Source: Streptomyces sp. TSRI0107 (GTDB lineage: Bacteria; Actinomycetota; Actinomycetes; Streptomycetales; Streptomycetaceae). From it: a DNA stretch of 64,000 nucleotides. The notes under the pieces were generated by a model. It made no database searches and was not told the origin of the DNA. It was given only the letters and a program-made list of their open reading frames with translations. The DNA lies in the NCBI RefSeq assembly GCF_001905845.1, contig NZ_LIVZ01000010.1, positions 248,001 to 312,000 on the forward strand, written 5' to 3'. Below are positions 15,509-23,047 of this stretch, in pieces (positions within the stretch are counted from its first letter, which is position 1; each line of letters begins with the position of its first letter). A program made the translations under genes and the position numbers.

Positions 15509-17992
15509 ATGGACATCGTTCGGCATCTGCACTTCTGCCCACCGGGCACGCCCTTCTTCGACGCACCGGCCTCCGCCCCCGACCCGGCGGACGACTTCGG
15601 GCCGGTGCGTGACGCCCTGCCGGCCGGCTGGAGCCGCAAGGTCGGCGGCGAGTGGGTGCAGTGGGCGCCGGACGGCGTCGAGATCCCCCTCCAGGGCTGG
15701 AAGATCCACGCCTCGGCCACCCCGGACAGCGCGCCCGCGATCCTCGACACGGTCGTGAAGTACTGCGTCGCCGAGCGCGTGATGTTCAAGTTCATCCGGA
15801 GCCTGCCGGTGCTGCGGCGGCGCAACGGCAAGTACGGCGACCGCAGCGCGAGCGGCAAGTTCGTCACCCTCTACCCCGCCGACGAGGCGCGGTTCGAGAA
15901 GATCCTGCGCGAACTCGGCGGCCTGCTCGAAGGACAGCCCGGCCCGTACATCCTCAGCGACCTGCGCTGGGGCCCCGGCCCGCTGTACGTCCGCTACGGC
16001 GGCTTCGCCCTGCGCACCGCCCGCACCGACACCGGCGAGCAGGTGTACTGCGTCGAGGACCCCGACGGCCGCCTCGTCCCCGACCGGCGCGGCCCCGGCT
16101 TCCGCCCGCCGGAGTGGGTGACGCTGCCCGACTGCCTCGCCGAGTCGCTGGCCGCCCGCAACGCGGGCACCCTCAAGGACTTCCCGTACCGGGTCACCCA
16201 GGCCCTGCACTTCTCCAACGGCGGCGGCGTCTACCGGGGCGTCGACACCCGCACCGGCGCCGACGTCCTGCTGCGCGAGGCACGGCCGCTGGCCGGACTG
16301 GACGGCGACGGCCGCGACGCCGTCGCCCGGCACGAACGCGAGCACTGGGCGCTGCGGCGGCTGGACGGGCTGGACTGCATCCCCCGGCTGGTCGACTACC
16401 GCATCGGGCACGAGCACTACTTCCTGGTGCGGGAGTACGTCGAGGGCCGCTCGCTGTCCAAGGAGACGCTCCGGCGCAACCCGCTGCTGCTCGGCGAGAC
16501 CTCCGCGCAGGCCCGCGCGGAGTACGCGGCGTGGGCGCTGGACGTGCTGGAGCAGATCGACCGGGGCGTCACAGCGATGCACGGCCGCGGCGTCGTCTTC
16601 GGCGACCTCCACCCCGGCAACGTCCTCGTCCTTGACGACGGCACGGTCCGGTTCATCGACTTCGAGACCGCCAGCGCGGTCGACGCGGACGCCGCGCAGA
16701 CCATGGCGGCGGTCGGCTTCGCCGCGCCGGAGGGCGTACGCGGGGCCGCCGTCGACCGGTACGCGCTCGGCTGCCTGCGGCTCGCGCTGTTCGCGCCGGT
16801 CGCGGCGGTGCTGCCGTGGGGACCGGAGAAGGTGACGGAGGCGCTGGAACTGATCCGGGGGCGGTTCCCGGTGCCGGCGGACTTCGCGGAGGCGGTACGG
16901 CGGGACCTGGGGCTGCCGGAGACGCCGGGGGAGCCGTCCCCGGGCGTCTGGCACGGCGACCCGGCGGAATGGCCGCGGCTGCGGGACGCGCTCGCCGAGG
17001 GCATCGCCGGTACGGCCACCCCCGACCGTACTGACCGGCTCTTCCCCGGCGACGCCGAGCAGTTCTTCGCCCCCGAGGGCGGGGTGGGCTTCGCGTACGG
17101 CGCGGCGGGTGTGCTCTGGGCGCTCGCGGAGGCCGGGGTGCCGGTCCCGGAGGACCACACCGACTGGCTGACCAAGGCCGCGCTGGAGCTGAACGAGCCG
17201 CAGCCCGGCTTCTGGACCGGGCTCGCCGGCATCGCGTACGCCCTCGACCGCCTCGGCCGCGCCGACACCGCCCGGCGGCTCGTGGACCGCGCCCTCGACG
17301 AGACGGTACGGCCCCGCCGCGGCGGCCTGCTCGACGGCGTGTCCGGCCTCGGCCTCACCGCCCTGCACTTCGGCGACACCCACCTGGAGGCGGCCGTCCG
17401 CCTCGCCGAGACGATCACGCCAACGCCCGACACCGGCCGGCCTCCCGGCCTCCTGCACGGAGCCTCCGGCACCGCCCTGTTCCTCATACGGCTGTACGAG
17501 CGGACCGGGGACCCGGCGCTCCTCGACCGCGCCGGGACCGCCCTGCGCGCCGACCTCGCGGCGCTCGGCTGGTCCTCGGAGGAGGGCCGCTTCGGCGCGG
17601 AGTCGGTGGGACGGCTGCCGCTGATCTCCACGGGCAGCGGCGGCACGGCACTGGTCCTCCAGGCCTGGCTGCGGCACCGCGAGGACCCGGACTTCACCGC
17701 CGCGCGGGACGCCGTAATGGCCTTGACGGAGGGCCACTTCGCCCCGCAGGCCGGGGTGTTCCACGGGCGTGCCGGAGTGCTCGCGGTACGGCTGGGGCTG
17801 GGCGCCGCGGGCGACCCCCAGGGCCTCCTCGACCCCTTCGGCCTGCACGTCGTCCCGCACGACGGCCGGCCCGCCTTCCTCGGCCGGGAGAACCTGCGCG
17901 TCTCGACGGACTTCGCGACCGGCGGGGCGGGCGTGCTCGCCGTACTGGACGCGGCGGTCGGTGGGCGGGTGCCGCGGCTGCCGTTCCTGTGA
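15509..17992 (+). CDS. lanKC: Class III lanthipeptide synthetase LanKC (lyase-kinase-cyclase)
   Basis: An 827-residue trifunctional enzyme of normal LanKC length. Residues 1-200 form the lyase-like region (FKFIRSLPVLRRRNGKYGDRS and GKFVTLYP). Residues ~220-480 are a Ser/Thr-kinase-like domain: REARP with the ATP lysine replaced in this context by Arg-rich LLREARP, FGDLHPGN (about 363-370) as catalytic loop and FIDFET (about 382-387) as the metal-binding motif. Residues ~500-827 are a LanC-like domain (FWTGLAGIAYAL, GLLDGVSGLGLTALHF, GLLHGASGTALFL) without the zinc Cys/His set, as usual for class III. It should phosphorylate Ser/Thr and eliminate phosphate. The neighbouring precursors lack Cys, so dehydration without cyclisation is the likely outcome. 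Confidence 0.87.
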   Translation: MDIVRHLHFCPPGTPFFDAPASAPDPADDFGPVRDALPAGWSRKVGGEWVQWAPDGVEIPLQGWKIHASATPDSAPAILDTVVKYCVAERVMFKFIRSLPVLRRRNGKYGDRSASGKFVTLYPADEARFEKILRELGGLLEGQPGPYILSDLRWGPGPLYVRYGGFALRTARTDTGEQVYCVEDPDGRLVPDRRGPGFRPPEWVTLPDCLAESLAARNAGTLKDFPYRVTQALHFSNGGGVYRGVDTRTGADVLLREARPLAGLDGDGRDAVARHEREHWALRRLDGLDCIPRLVDYRIGHEHYFLVREYVEGRSLSKETLRRNPLLLGETSAQARAEYAAWALDVLEQIDRGVTAMHGRGVVFGDLHPGNVLVLDDGTVRFIDFETASAVDADAAQTMAAVGFAAPEGVRGAAVDRYALGCLRLALFAPVAAVLPWGPEKVTEALELIRGRFPVPADFAEAVRRDLGLPETPGEPSPGVWHGDPAEWPRLRDALAEGIAGTATPDRTDRLFPGDAEQFFAPEGGVGFAYGAAGVLWALAEAGVPVPEDHTDWLTKAALELNEPQPGFWTGLAGIAYALDRLGRADTARRLVDRALDETVRPRRGGLLDGVSGLGLTALHFGDTHLEAAVRLAETITPTPDTGRPPGLLHGASGTALFLIRLYERTGDPALLDRAGTALRADLAALGWSSEEGRFGAESVGRLPLISTGSGGTALVLQAWLRHREDPDFTAARDAVMALTEGHFAPQAGVFHGRAGVLAVRLGLGAAGDPQGLLDPFGLHVVPHDGRPAFLGRENLRVSTDFATGGAGVLAVLDAAVGGRVPRLPFL

Positions 17993-18087
17993 GCGGCCGG
18001 CGTCGGCTGCGGTTGCTTGGAGGGTTCGGCGTCCGCCGTGGTTGCTTCGGGTGGCCGGCGTCCGCCGCCGCTGCGACCGTCAGCCGT

Positions 18088-18276
18088 GTGCGGTGCGCCG
18101 ACCGCCGACCGCCGACCGCCGACCGTCGCCGCGACCGTCTGCCGACCGCCGACCGCCGACCGCCGACCGCCGACCGCCGTCTGTCGACCGCCGACCGTCG
18201 CCGCGACCGACTGCCGACTGCCGACCGCCGTCGGCCCCGCGATCGTCCGCCGACCGCCGACCGCCGTCCCCCCGCC
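18088..18276. repeat. GACCGCC heptamer repeat tract
   Basis: The 329-bp gap between lanKC and the YcaO gene (17993-18321) is dominated by imperfect tandem copies of GACCGCC (7-bp period), with a larger unit recurring with a ~70-bp offset (a GACCGTCGCCGCGACCG block near 18121 and again near 18191). An additional degenerate repeat of GGCCGGCGTC and GGTTGCTT lies at 17996-18065. Both strands stay open here only because of base composition. I see no promoter or gene in it; the YcaO gene may lack its own promoter. Confidence 0.85.
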
Positions 18277-18321
18277 TTCCTGACCCGGCCCCTTCACCCG
18301 ACCGCCCCCGGGAGCCCACCC

Positions 18322-19575
18322 ATGATCGATGTCCTCCCCGCCCTGGAGCCGAGCGCCGGGCTGGTCACGCTGTCGCGGATCAGTCCGCCCGCACCCCCGG
18401 CCGACCTGCTGTGGCGGTGCACGGTCGAGCTGGCGCGGGCCGAACCGGACCGGGCGGGCGGCGTGCTGAGCGCACGGCTGGCCGGGGCGCACGGGCACTC
18501 CAGTACGGACGCGATGCTGCGCGGCGTGGGTGAGGCGGTCGAACGGTACGCGCTGCACCCCGACGGCCCGGCGCCCGCCGGGGCGGTCCGGGCGACGGCG
18601 GCCGGGCTGGGCTCGCGCGCACAGCGCTTCCACGGCCCGGACGTGGCCCTGGGCGCCGCGACGGACCGCGAACTGACCTGGTACCCGGCGACGCGGCTGC
18701 GCGACGGGGCCACCGTGCTGGTGCCGAGCGCCCTGGTCGACTACCCGCTGACCGGCCCCGACGCGGACGGCTTCGACCCGTCGCCGTCCGGCGCGGCGGC
18801 GGGCGAGGGCTGGACGGCGGCCGTGCGTTCGGCCCTGCTGGAGACGGTGGAGCGGGACGCCTTCCAGGTGGCGTGGGAGCGCGACCTGCGCCCGGTCCGG
18901 GTGGCCGACCCGGGCACCGACCGCACGCTGACCCGGCTCCTGCGCCGCGCCGCCCAGGCCGGTCTGGAAGCCGTCCTCGCGGAAGTGCCCACCGGCGTAC
19001 CGGGCGTGGCCTGCGCGATCGGCGTCGTCGTCGACGAGGCCGGGCCCCACCCGCTCGCCACCCTCGGCTGCAAGGCCTCCGACGACCCCGCCCGCCGCCT
19101 GCTCGGCGCGCTCCAGGAGGCGCTGCAGATCCGGTCGGCCGCGCTGGTCGCCCGTGAGCGGGCCGACCGGTGGCCGGGCGGTGCCGTGCGGGACGACGAC
19201 GACCGGCTGCGGTTCCTGGCCTCCCCCGAGGGGTACGCGCGGGTCCGCGCCTGGACCGACGCGTTCGCCCAAGACGGTCCCGGTGGTCCCGGCGACCCCG
19301 CCGCCCGGCGGGTCTCCACCGACGAACTCGTCCGCGCCATGGTCACCGACGGCGCCGACCCGCTGATCGTCGACCTCACGCACCGGCTCCCCCTCGGCGT
19401 GCGGGAGTCGGGCTGGGCCGCCGTCAAGGCCGTACCGGTCGGCTACCAGCAGCTGCGCATCGACGACACCCGCACGGACACCTGGAACAGGGCGCGGCTC
19501 GCGTCCGCCGAGGCCCGTACCGGACTGACCGCGGGGCCCGCCCCGACCGGCGTACGCCCGCACCCGCTTCCCTGA
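18322..19575 (+). CDS. Stand-alone YcaO-domain protein
   Basis: A 417-residue YcaO protein. The ATP/Mg-binding motifs are visible: HSSTDAMLRGVGEAVERYAL (first Glu-rich helix), SALLETVERDAF, and GALQEALQIRS, along with VACAIGVVVDEAGPHPLATLGCKASDDP. The last residues are RPHPLP, which fits the C-terminal PxPxP motif of azoline-forming YcaO cyclodehydratases. No TfuA gene (thioamide partner) and no obvious E1-like partner is visible; the RRE protein at 7181 could deliver substrate. Since the precursors have no Cys, any heterocycle would come from Ser/Thr. The ATG at 18322 follows GGAGCC; the frame is open upstream only through the repeat tract. Confidence 0.85.
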   Translation: MIDVLPALEPSAGLVTLSRISPPAPPADLLWRCTVELARAEPDRAGGVLSARLAGAHGHSSTDAMLRGVGEAVERYALHPDGPAPAGAVRATAAGLGSRAQRFHGPDVALGAATDRELTWYPATRLRDGATVLVPSALVDYPLTGPDADGFDPSPSGAAAGEGWTAAVRSALLETVERDAFQVAWERDLRPVRVADPGTDRTLTRLLRRAAQAGLEAVLAEVPTGVPGVACAIGVVVDEAGPHPLATLGCKASDDPARRLLGALQEALQIRSAALVARERADRWPGGAVRDDDDRLRFLASPEGYARVRAWTDAFAQDGPGGPGDPAARRVSTDELVRAMVTDGADPLIVDLTHRLPLGVRESGWAAVKAVPVGYQQLRIDDTRTDTWNRARLASAEARTGLTAGPAPTGVRPHPLP

Positions 19576-19583
19576 AGGACCGT

Positions 19584-20651
19584 ATGAAAGCCCTCGTCCT
19601 CGCCGGCGGCACCGGCAGCCGGATGCGTCCGCTCACCCACACGGCGGCCAAGCAGCTGATCCCCGTCGGCAACAAGCCGATCCTCTTCTACGGCCTGGAG
19701 GCGCTGGTCGCGGCCGGGGTGACCGAGATCGGGATCGTGGTGGGGGACACCCACCGCGAGATCCGGGAGGCGGTCGGCGACAGCGGCCGGTTCGGCGCGC
19801 GGGTCACCTACCTGCGGCAGGAGCGTCCCCTCGGCCTCGCCCACGCCGTGCTGATCGCCCGCGACTTCCTCGCCGACGACGACTTCGTGCTCTACCTCGG
19901 CGACAACTTCCTGGTCGGCGGCATCGACGAGGTCGTGGCGGACTTCCGCGCCGCCCGGCCCGACGCCGGTGTGCTGCTGACCCGGGTGCCCGACCCGTCC
20001 GCGTTCGGGGTCGCCGAGCTGGGCCCCGACGGGCGGCTGGCCCGGCTGGAGGAGAAGCCGGCCGAGCCGCGCAGCGACCTCGCGGTGGTCGGCGTCTACC
20101 TGTTCACGCCGGCGATCCACGAGGCCGTACGCGCCGTCGAGCCGTCCCCGCGGGGCGAGCTGGAGATCACCGACGCCCTGCAGTGGCTGATCGACCAGGG
20201 GCACGTGGTCCGGCCGACGCTGGTGAAGGGGTACTGGAAGGACACCGGCACCGCCGCCGACCTGCTGGCCGTCAACCGCACCGTGCTCGACGGCCTCACC
20301 CCCGAGGTGCGCGGCTCGGTCGACGCAGGCAGCGTGATCAGCGGGCGGGTGCGGGTCGAGCCCGGTGCCCGCGTGGTGCGGTCCCGGGTGGTCGGGCCCG
20401 CGGTGATCGGCGCGGGGGCGGAGGTCGTCGACTCGTGCGTGGGGCCGTACACCGCGCTGGCGGAGGGCTGCCGCGTCGTGCGGAGCGGGGTGGCCGACTC
20501 GATCGTGCTGAGCCGCGCGGAGATAGCGGGGGTCGGGCGGGTCGAGGCCTCGCTCGTCGGGCGGCACGCGAGCGTGCACAGCACCGATCATGTGTCCACC
20601 GCCCACCGGCTTGTCCTCGGCGACCACAGCAGCGTTCACATCGGACACTGA
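19584..20651 (+). CDS. rfbA: Glucose-1-phosphate thymidylyltransferase (long form)
   Basis: A 355-residue nucleotidyltransferase that makes dTDP-glucose from glucose-1-phosphate and dTTP, the first step to the deoxysugar. The N-terminal LAGGTGSRMRPLT signature, KQLIPVGNKPIL lysine motif and YLGDNFLVGG metal-binding motif are intact, and WKDTGTAADLLAVNR is the expected sugar-binding loop. The C terminus (about 240-355) carries a left-handed beta-helix-like VISGRVRVEPGARVVRSRVVGPA repeat, as in the long StrD/DesIII-type enzymes rather than the ~290-residue housekeeping RmlA. It lies 8 bases after the YcaO gene, so it is co-transcribed with the RiPP genes. Confidence 0.92.
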   Translation: MKALVLAGGTGSRMRPLTHTAAKQLIPVGNKPILFYGLEALVAAGVTEIGIVVGDTHREIREAVGDSGRFGARVTYLRQERPLGLAHAVLIARDFLADDDFVLYLGDNFLVGGIDEVVADFRAARPDAGVLLTRVPDPSAFGVAELGPDGRLARLEEKPAEPRSDLAVVGVYLFTPAIHEAVRAVEPSPRGELEITDALQWLIDQGHVVRPTLVKGYWKDTGTAADLLAVNRTVLDGLTPEVRGSVDAGSVISGRVRVEPGARVVRSRVVGPAVIGAGAEVVDSCVGPYTALAEGCRVVRSGVADSIVLSRAEIAGVGRVEASLVGRHASVHSTDHVSTAHRLVLGDHSSVHIGH

Positions 20652-20764
20652 CCCCGGGCCACCGACCCGCGCCCCCGACGCCCCTTCCGACGCCCTCCCC
20701 CCGACGCCCTGCCCCTGCCCCCACCGACCCGCGACCGCACCGATCCCCGACCCTCAGGAAACCC

Positions 20765-21787
20765 GTGCGCATCCTCGTCACCGGCGGAGCCGGCTTCATC
20801 GGCTCCCACTTCGTCCGTCTCCTGCTGGGCCCGGACCCCGGGTCCCGCCCCACCGCCGTGACCGTGCTCGACGCCCTCACCTACGCCGGGGACCTCACCC
20901 GGCTGGACGCGGTGGCCGGCGACCCCCGGTACGACTTCGTGTACGGCGACGTCCGCGACCGCCCGCTGGTGGAGGAACTGGTGGGCGGGCACGACGCGGT
21001 GGTGCACCTCGCCGCCGAGACACACGTCGACCGCTCGATCGGCGGGGCGGGCGAGTTCGTCTCCAGCAACGTCCTGGGCACCCAGGTGCTGCTGGACGCG
21101 GTGCTGCGGCACGGGCGCACCCTGGTGCACGTCTCCACCGACGAGGTCTACGGCTCGATCGCGGAGGGCTCCTGGACGGAGGACTGCCCGCCCGCGCCGC
21201 GCTCCCCGTACGCGGCCGCCAAGGCCTCCTCCGACCTGCTGGCGCTGGCGTACCACCACACCCACGGCCTGGACGTCCGCGTCACCCGCTGCTCCAACAA
21301 CTACGGCCCCTACCAGCACCCGGAGAAGCTCATCCCGCGCTTCTCCACCCTGCTCCTAGACGGCGGCCGGGTGCCGCTGTACGGCGACGGCCGCAACGTG
21401 CGGGACTGGCTGCACGTCGAGGACCACTGCCGGGCCCTGCTGCGGGTGCTGCTGGCGGGCCGCGCCGGGCGGGTCTACAACATCGGCGGGGGTACCGAGC
21501 TGACCAACCTGCGGCTGACCCGGCTGCTGCTGGACGCGTTCGGCGCGGGCCCGGAGCGGATCGAGCGGGTGCCCGACCGCAAGGGCCACGACCTGCGCTA
21601 CTCGGTCGACTCCGGCCGGATCCGCCGCGAGCTGGGCTGGCGCCCCCGGCACTCCTTCGCCGAGGGCCTGGCCGCGACCGTGGACTGGTACCGGGACAAC
21701 CGCGCCTGGTGGGAGCGGCACCTGGCCGAGCGCGACCCGGCCGCGGCCCCTCAGCCGAGCAGCCGGACCGGCTCGCCGTCCAGGTAG
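20765..21787 (+). CDS. rfbB: dTDP-glucose 4,6-dehydratase
   Basis: A 340-residue extended SDR enzyme that makes dTDP-4-keto-6-deoxyglucose. The glycine motif is TGGAGFIGSHFVR, VSTDEVYGSI carries the catalytic Thr-Asp-Glu, and SPYAAAKASSDLL holds YxxxK. RCSNNYGPYQHPEKLIP and HDLRYSVD are family hallmarks. GTG start at 20765 (GTGCGCATCCTCGTC). A C-rich 113-bp gap separates it from rfbA. Its 3' end overlaps the convergent hydroxyacid dehydrogenase gene by 37 bases, so the last ~12 residues (PQPSSRTGSPSR) may be recently acquired; this probably marks the right end of the core cluster. Confidence 0.92.
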   Translation: MRILVTGGAGFIGSHFVRLLLGPDPGSRPTAVTVLDALTYAGDLTRLDAVAGDPRYDFVYGDVRDRPLVEELVGGHDAVVHLAAETHVDRSIGGAGEFVSSNVLGTQVLLDAVLRHGRTLVHVSTDEVYGSIAEGSWTEDCPPAPRSPYAAAKASSDLLALAYHHTHGLDVRVTRCSNNYGPYQHPEKLIPRFSTLLLDGGRVPLYGDGRNVRDWLHVEDHCRALLRVLLAGRAGRVYNIGGGTELTNLRLTRLLLDAFGAGPERIERVPDRKGHDLRYSVDSGRIRRELGWRPRHSFAEGLAATVDWYRDNRAWWERHLAERDPAAAPQPSSRTGSPSR

Positions 21788-22710
21788 GCGCGGATGTCCT
21801 CGACCGCCTGCCCGTAGTAGCGGGCGTAGTTGGCGCGGGTGACGTAGCCGAGGTGCGGGGTGGCCAGCAGGCGGGGGGCGGTGCGCATCGGGTGGCCGGC
21901 GGGCAGCGGTTCGACGTCGAACACGTCGACGCCCGCCCCGGCGATCCGGCCCTCGTGCAGCGCGGCGAGCAGGGCGTCCTGGTCGACGATGGCCGCGCGG
22001 GAGGTGTTGACCAGGAAGGCGTCCGGTTTCATCAGGGCGAGTTCGGGGGCGCCGAGCAGGCCGCGGGTGCGGTCGGAGAGGACCAGGTGCACGGAGACGA
22101 CGTCGCTCCGCGCCAGCAGCTCCTCCTTGCTCGCGGCCCGGCGCACGCCGGCCTCGCCGGCGCGTTCGTCGGTGAGGTTGCGGCTCCAGGCGACGACGTC
22201 CATGCCGAAGGCCTGCCCGATCGCCGCCACCCGGCTGCCGATCTTGCCGAGGCCGAGCAGACCGAGGACGCGTCCGTGCAGGTCGGCGCCGACCGTGGAC
22301 TGCCAGGGGCCGCCCTCGCGCAGGCCGGTGTTCTCCTGGACCAGGCCGCGGGCCAGGCCGAGGATCAGCGCCCAGGTCAGTTCCACCGGCGGGGTCGAGG
22401 AGCTCTCGGTGCCGCAGACGGTGACGCCGTGGGCCCGGGCGGCGGCGTGGTCGATCACCGTGTTGCGCATGCCGGTGGCGACGATCAGCCTCAGCCGGGG
22501 CAGCCGCGCCAGCAGCGACGCGGGGAAGGGGACCCGTTCGCGCAGGGTCACGACGATGTCGAAGCCGGCGAGAGCGGCGGCGAGTTCGTCCTCGCCGTCG
22601 AAGTGCTCGGTGAAGGGGACGACGTCGACCCGGTCGGCCACGGGGGACCAGTCGGCGGCGGAGGTGCCGGCGTTCTGGAAGTCGTCGAGGAGGGCGCAGC
22701 GCAGTCGCAT
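21751..22710 (-). CDS. D-2-hydroxyacid dehydrogenase family protein
   Basis: A 319-residue NAD-dependent dehydrogenase of the D-isomer 2-hydroxyacid family. The NAD motif is GLLGLGKIGSRVA, and the catalytic residues are in NTSRAAIVD (Arg), DVFDVEPL (Glu) and TPHLGYVTR (His). Such enzymes interconvert 2-ketoacids and D-2-hydroxyacids, including hydroxypyruvate or phosphoglycerate; the exact substrate is not readable. The ATG of MRLRCALLDDF is preferred; an in-frame ATG exists 18 codons upstream. It faces the RiPP operon and overlaps its last gene, and I see no reason to give it a role in the pathway. Confidence 0.85.
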   Translation of the reverse strand: MRLRCALLDDFQNAGTSAADWSPVADRVDVVPFTEHFDGEDELAAALAGFDIVVTLRERVPFPASLLARLPRLRLIVATGMRNTVIDHAAARAHGVTVCGTESSSTPPVELTWALILGLARGLVQENTGLREGGPWQSTVGADLHGRVLGLLGLGKIGSRVAAIGQAFGMDVVAWSRNLTDERAGEAGVRRAASKEELLARSDVVSVHLVLSDRTRGLLGAPELALMKPDAFLVNTSRAAIVDQDALLAALHEGRIAGAGVDVFDVEPLPAGHPMRTAPRLLATPHLGYVTRANYARYYGQAVEDIRAYLDGEPVRLLG

Positions 22711-23047
22711 GGCAGTAGTGTCCTCGCCCCGGCGGGGGACGCGACGCGGGCCCCGGTCGTTCACCTCTGACGGCCGGGGCCCACTGGCGTCCCGGATCCG
22801 GCCGCGGCGGCGACACTCCCCCGAGCAACGCGTTCACGCGCGCGCACCGACGGGCCGGTTCCGATGAAGTGATCACATCAGACCGCGCCAACGGATCGCT
22901 AACATGTGGCCAACGGTTCTCCGGGGACCTGCCCGGCGGTTGGCGCGAAGTCGCCCTCCGGCCACCGGGCCGACACCGGGAGACGGCCGGAACGGTAGCG
23001 GATCCCGCCGGGAACCGGCAGTGAGCGGGTGGCGGGAAACCGTCGTG
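22711..23047. other. Divergent intergenic region before the SARP gene
   Basis: This 337-bp region separates the hydroxyacid dehydrogenase and SARP genes, which are transcribed divergently. It holds a 16-bp near-palindrome at 22865-22880 and a TAACAT hexamer at about 22902 that could be a -10 element. No open frame with coding character is apparent. Confidence 0.45.
22865..22880. promoter_or_regulatory. 16-bp near-palindrome, candidate operator
   Basis: TGAAGTGATCACATCA is palindromic except for one base in each arm (14 of 16 positions). It lies 168 bases upstream of the SARP start in an otherwise unstructured stretch. It may be an autoregulatory or cross-regulatory site, but the cognate regulator is unknown. 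Confidence 0.4.

Noticed and set aside
13688..17860. A 1,390-codon open frame on the minus strand opposite the protease, LanKC and part of the YcaO region
   Set aside because: It has no recognisable domains, is Arg/Gly/Val-rich, and runs opposite well-motifed genes; it is a GC-bias shadow. The same holds for the 1,483-codon minus-strand frame at 21356-25807 and the 1,048-codon frame at 16417-19563.
18088..18276. CRISPR-like appearance of regular repeats
   Set aside because: The units are 7 bp without spacers, and no cas genes are present.
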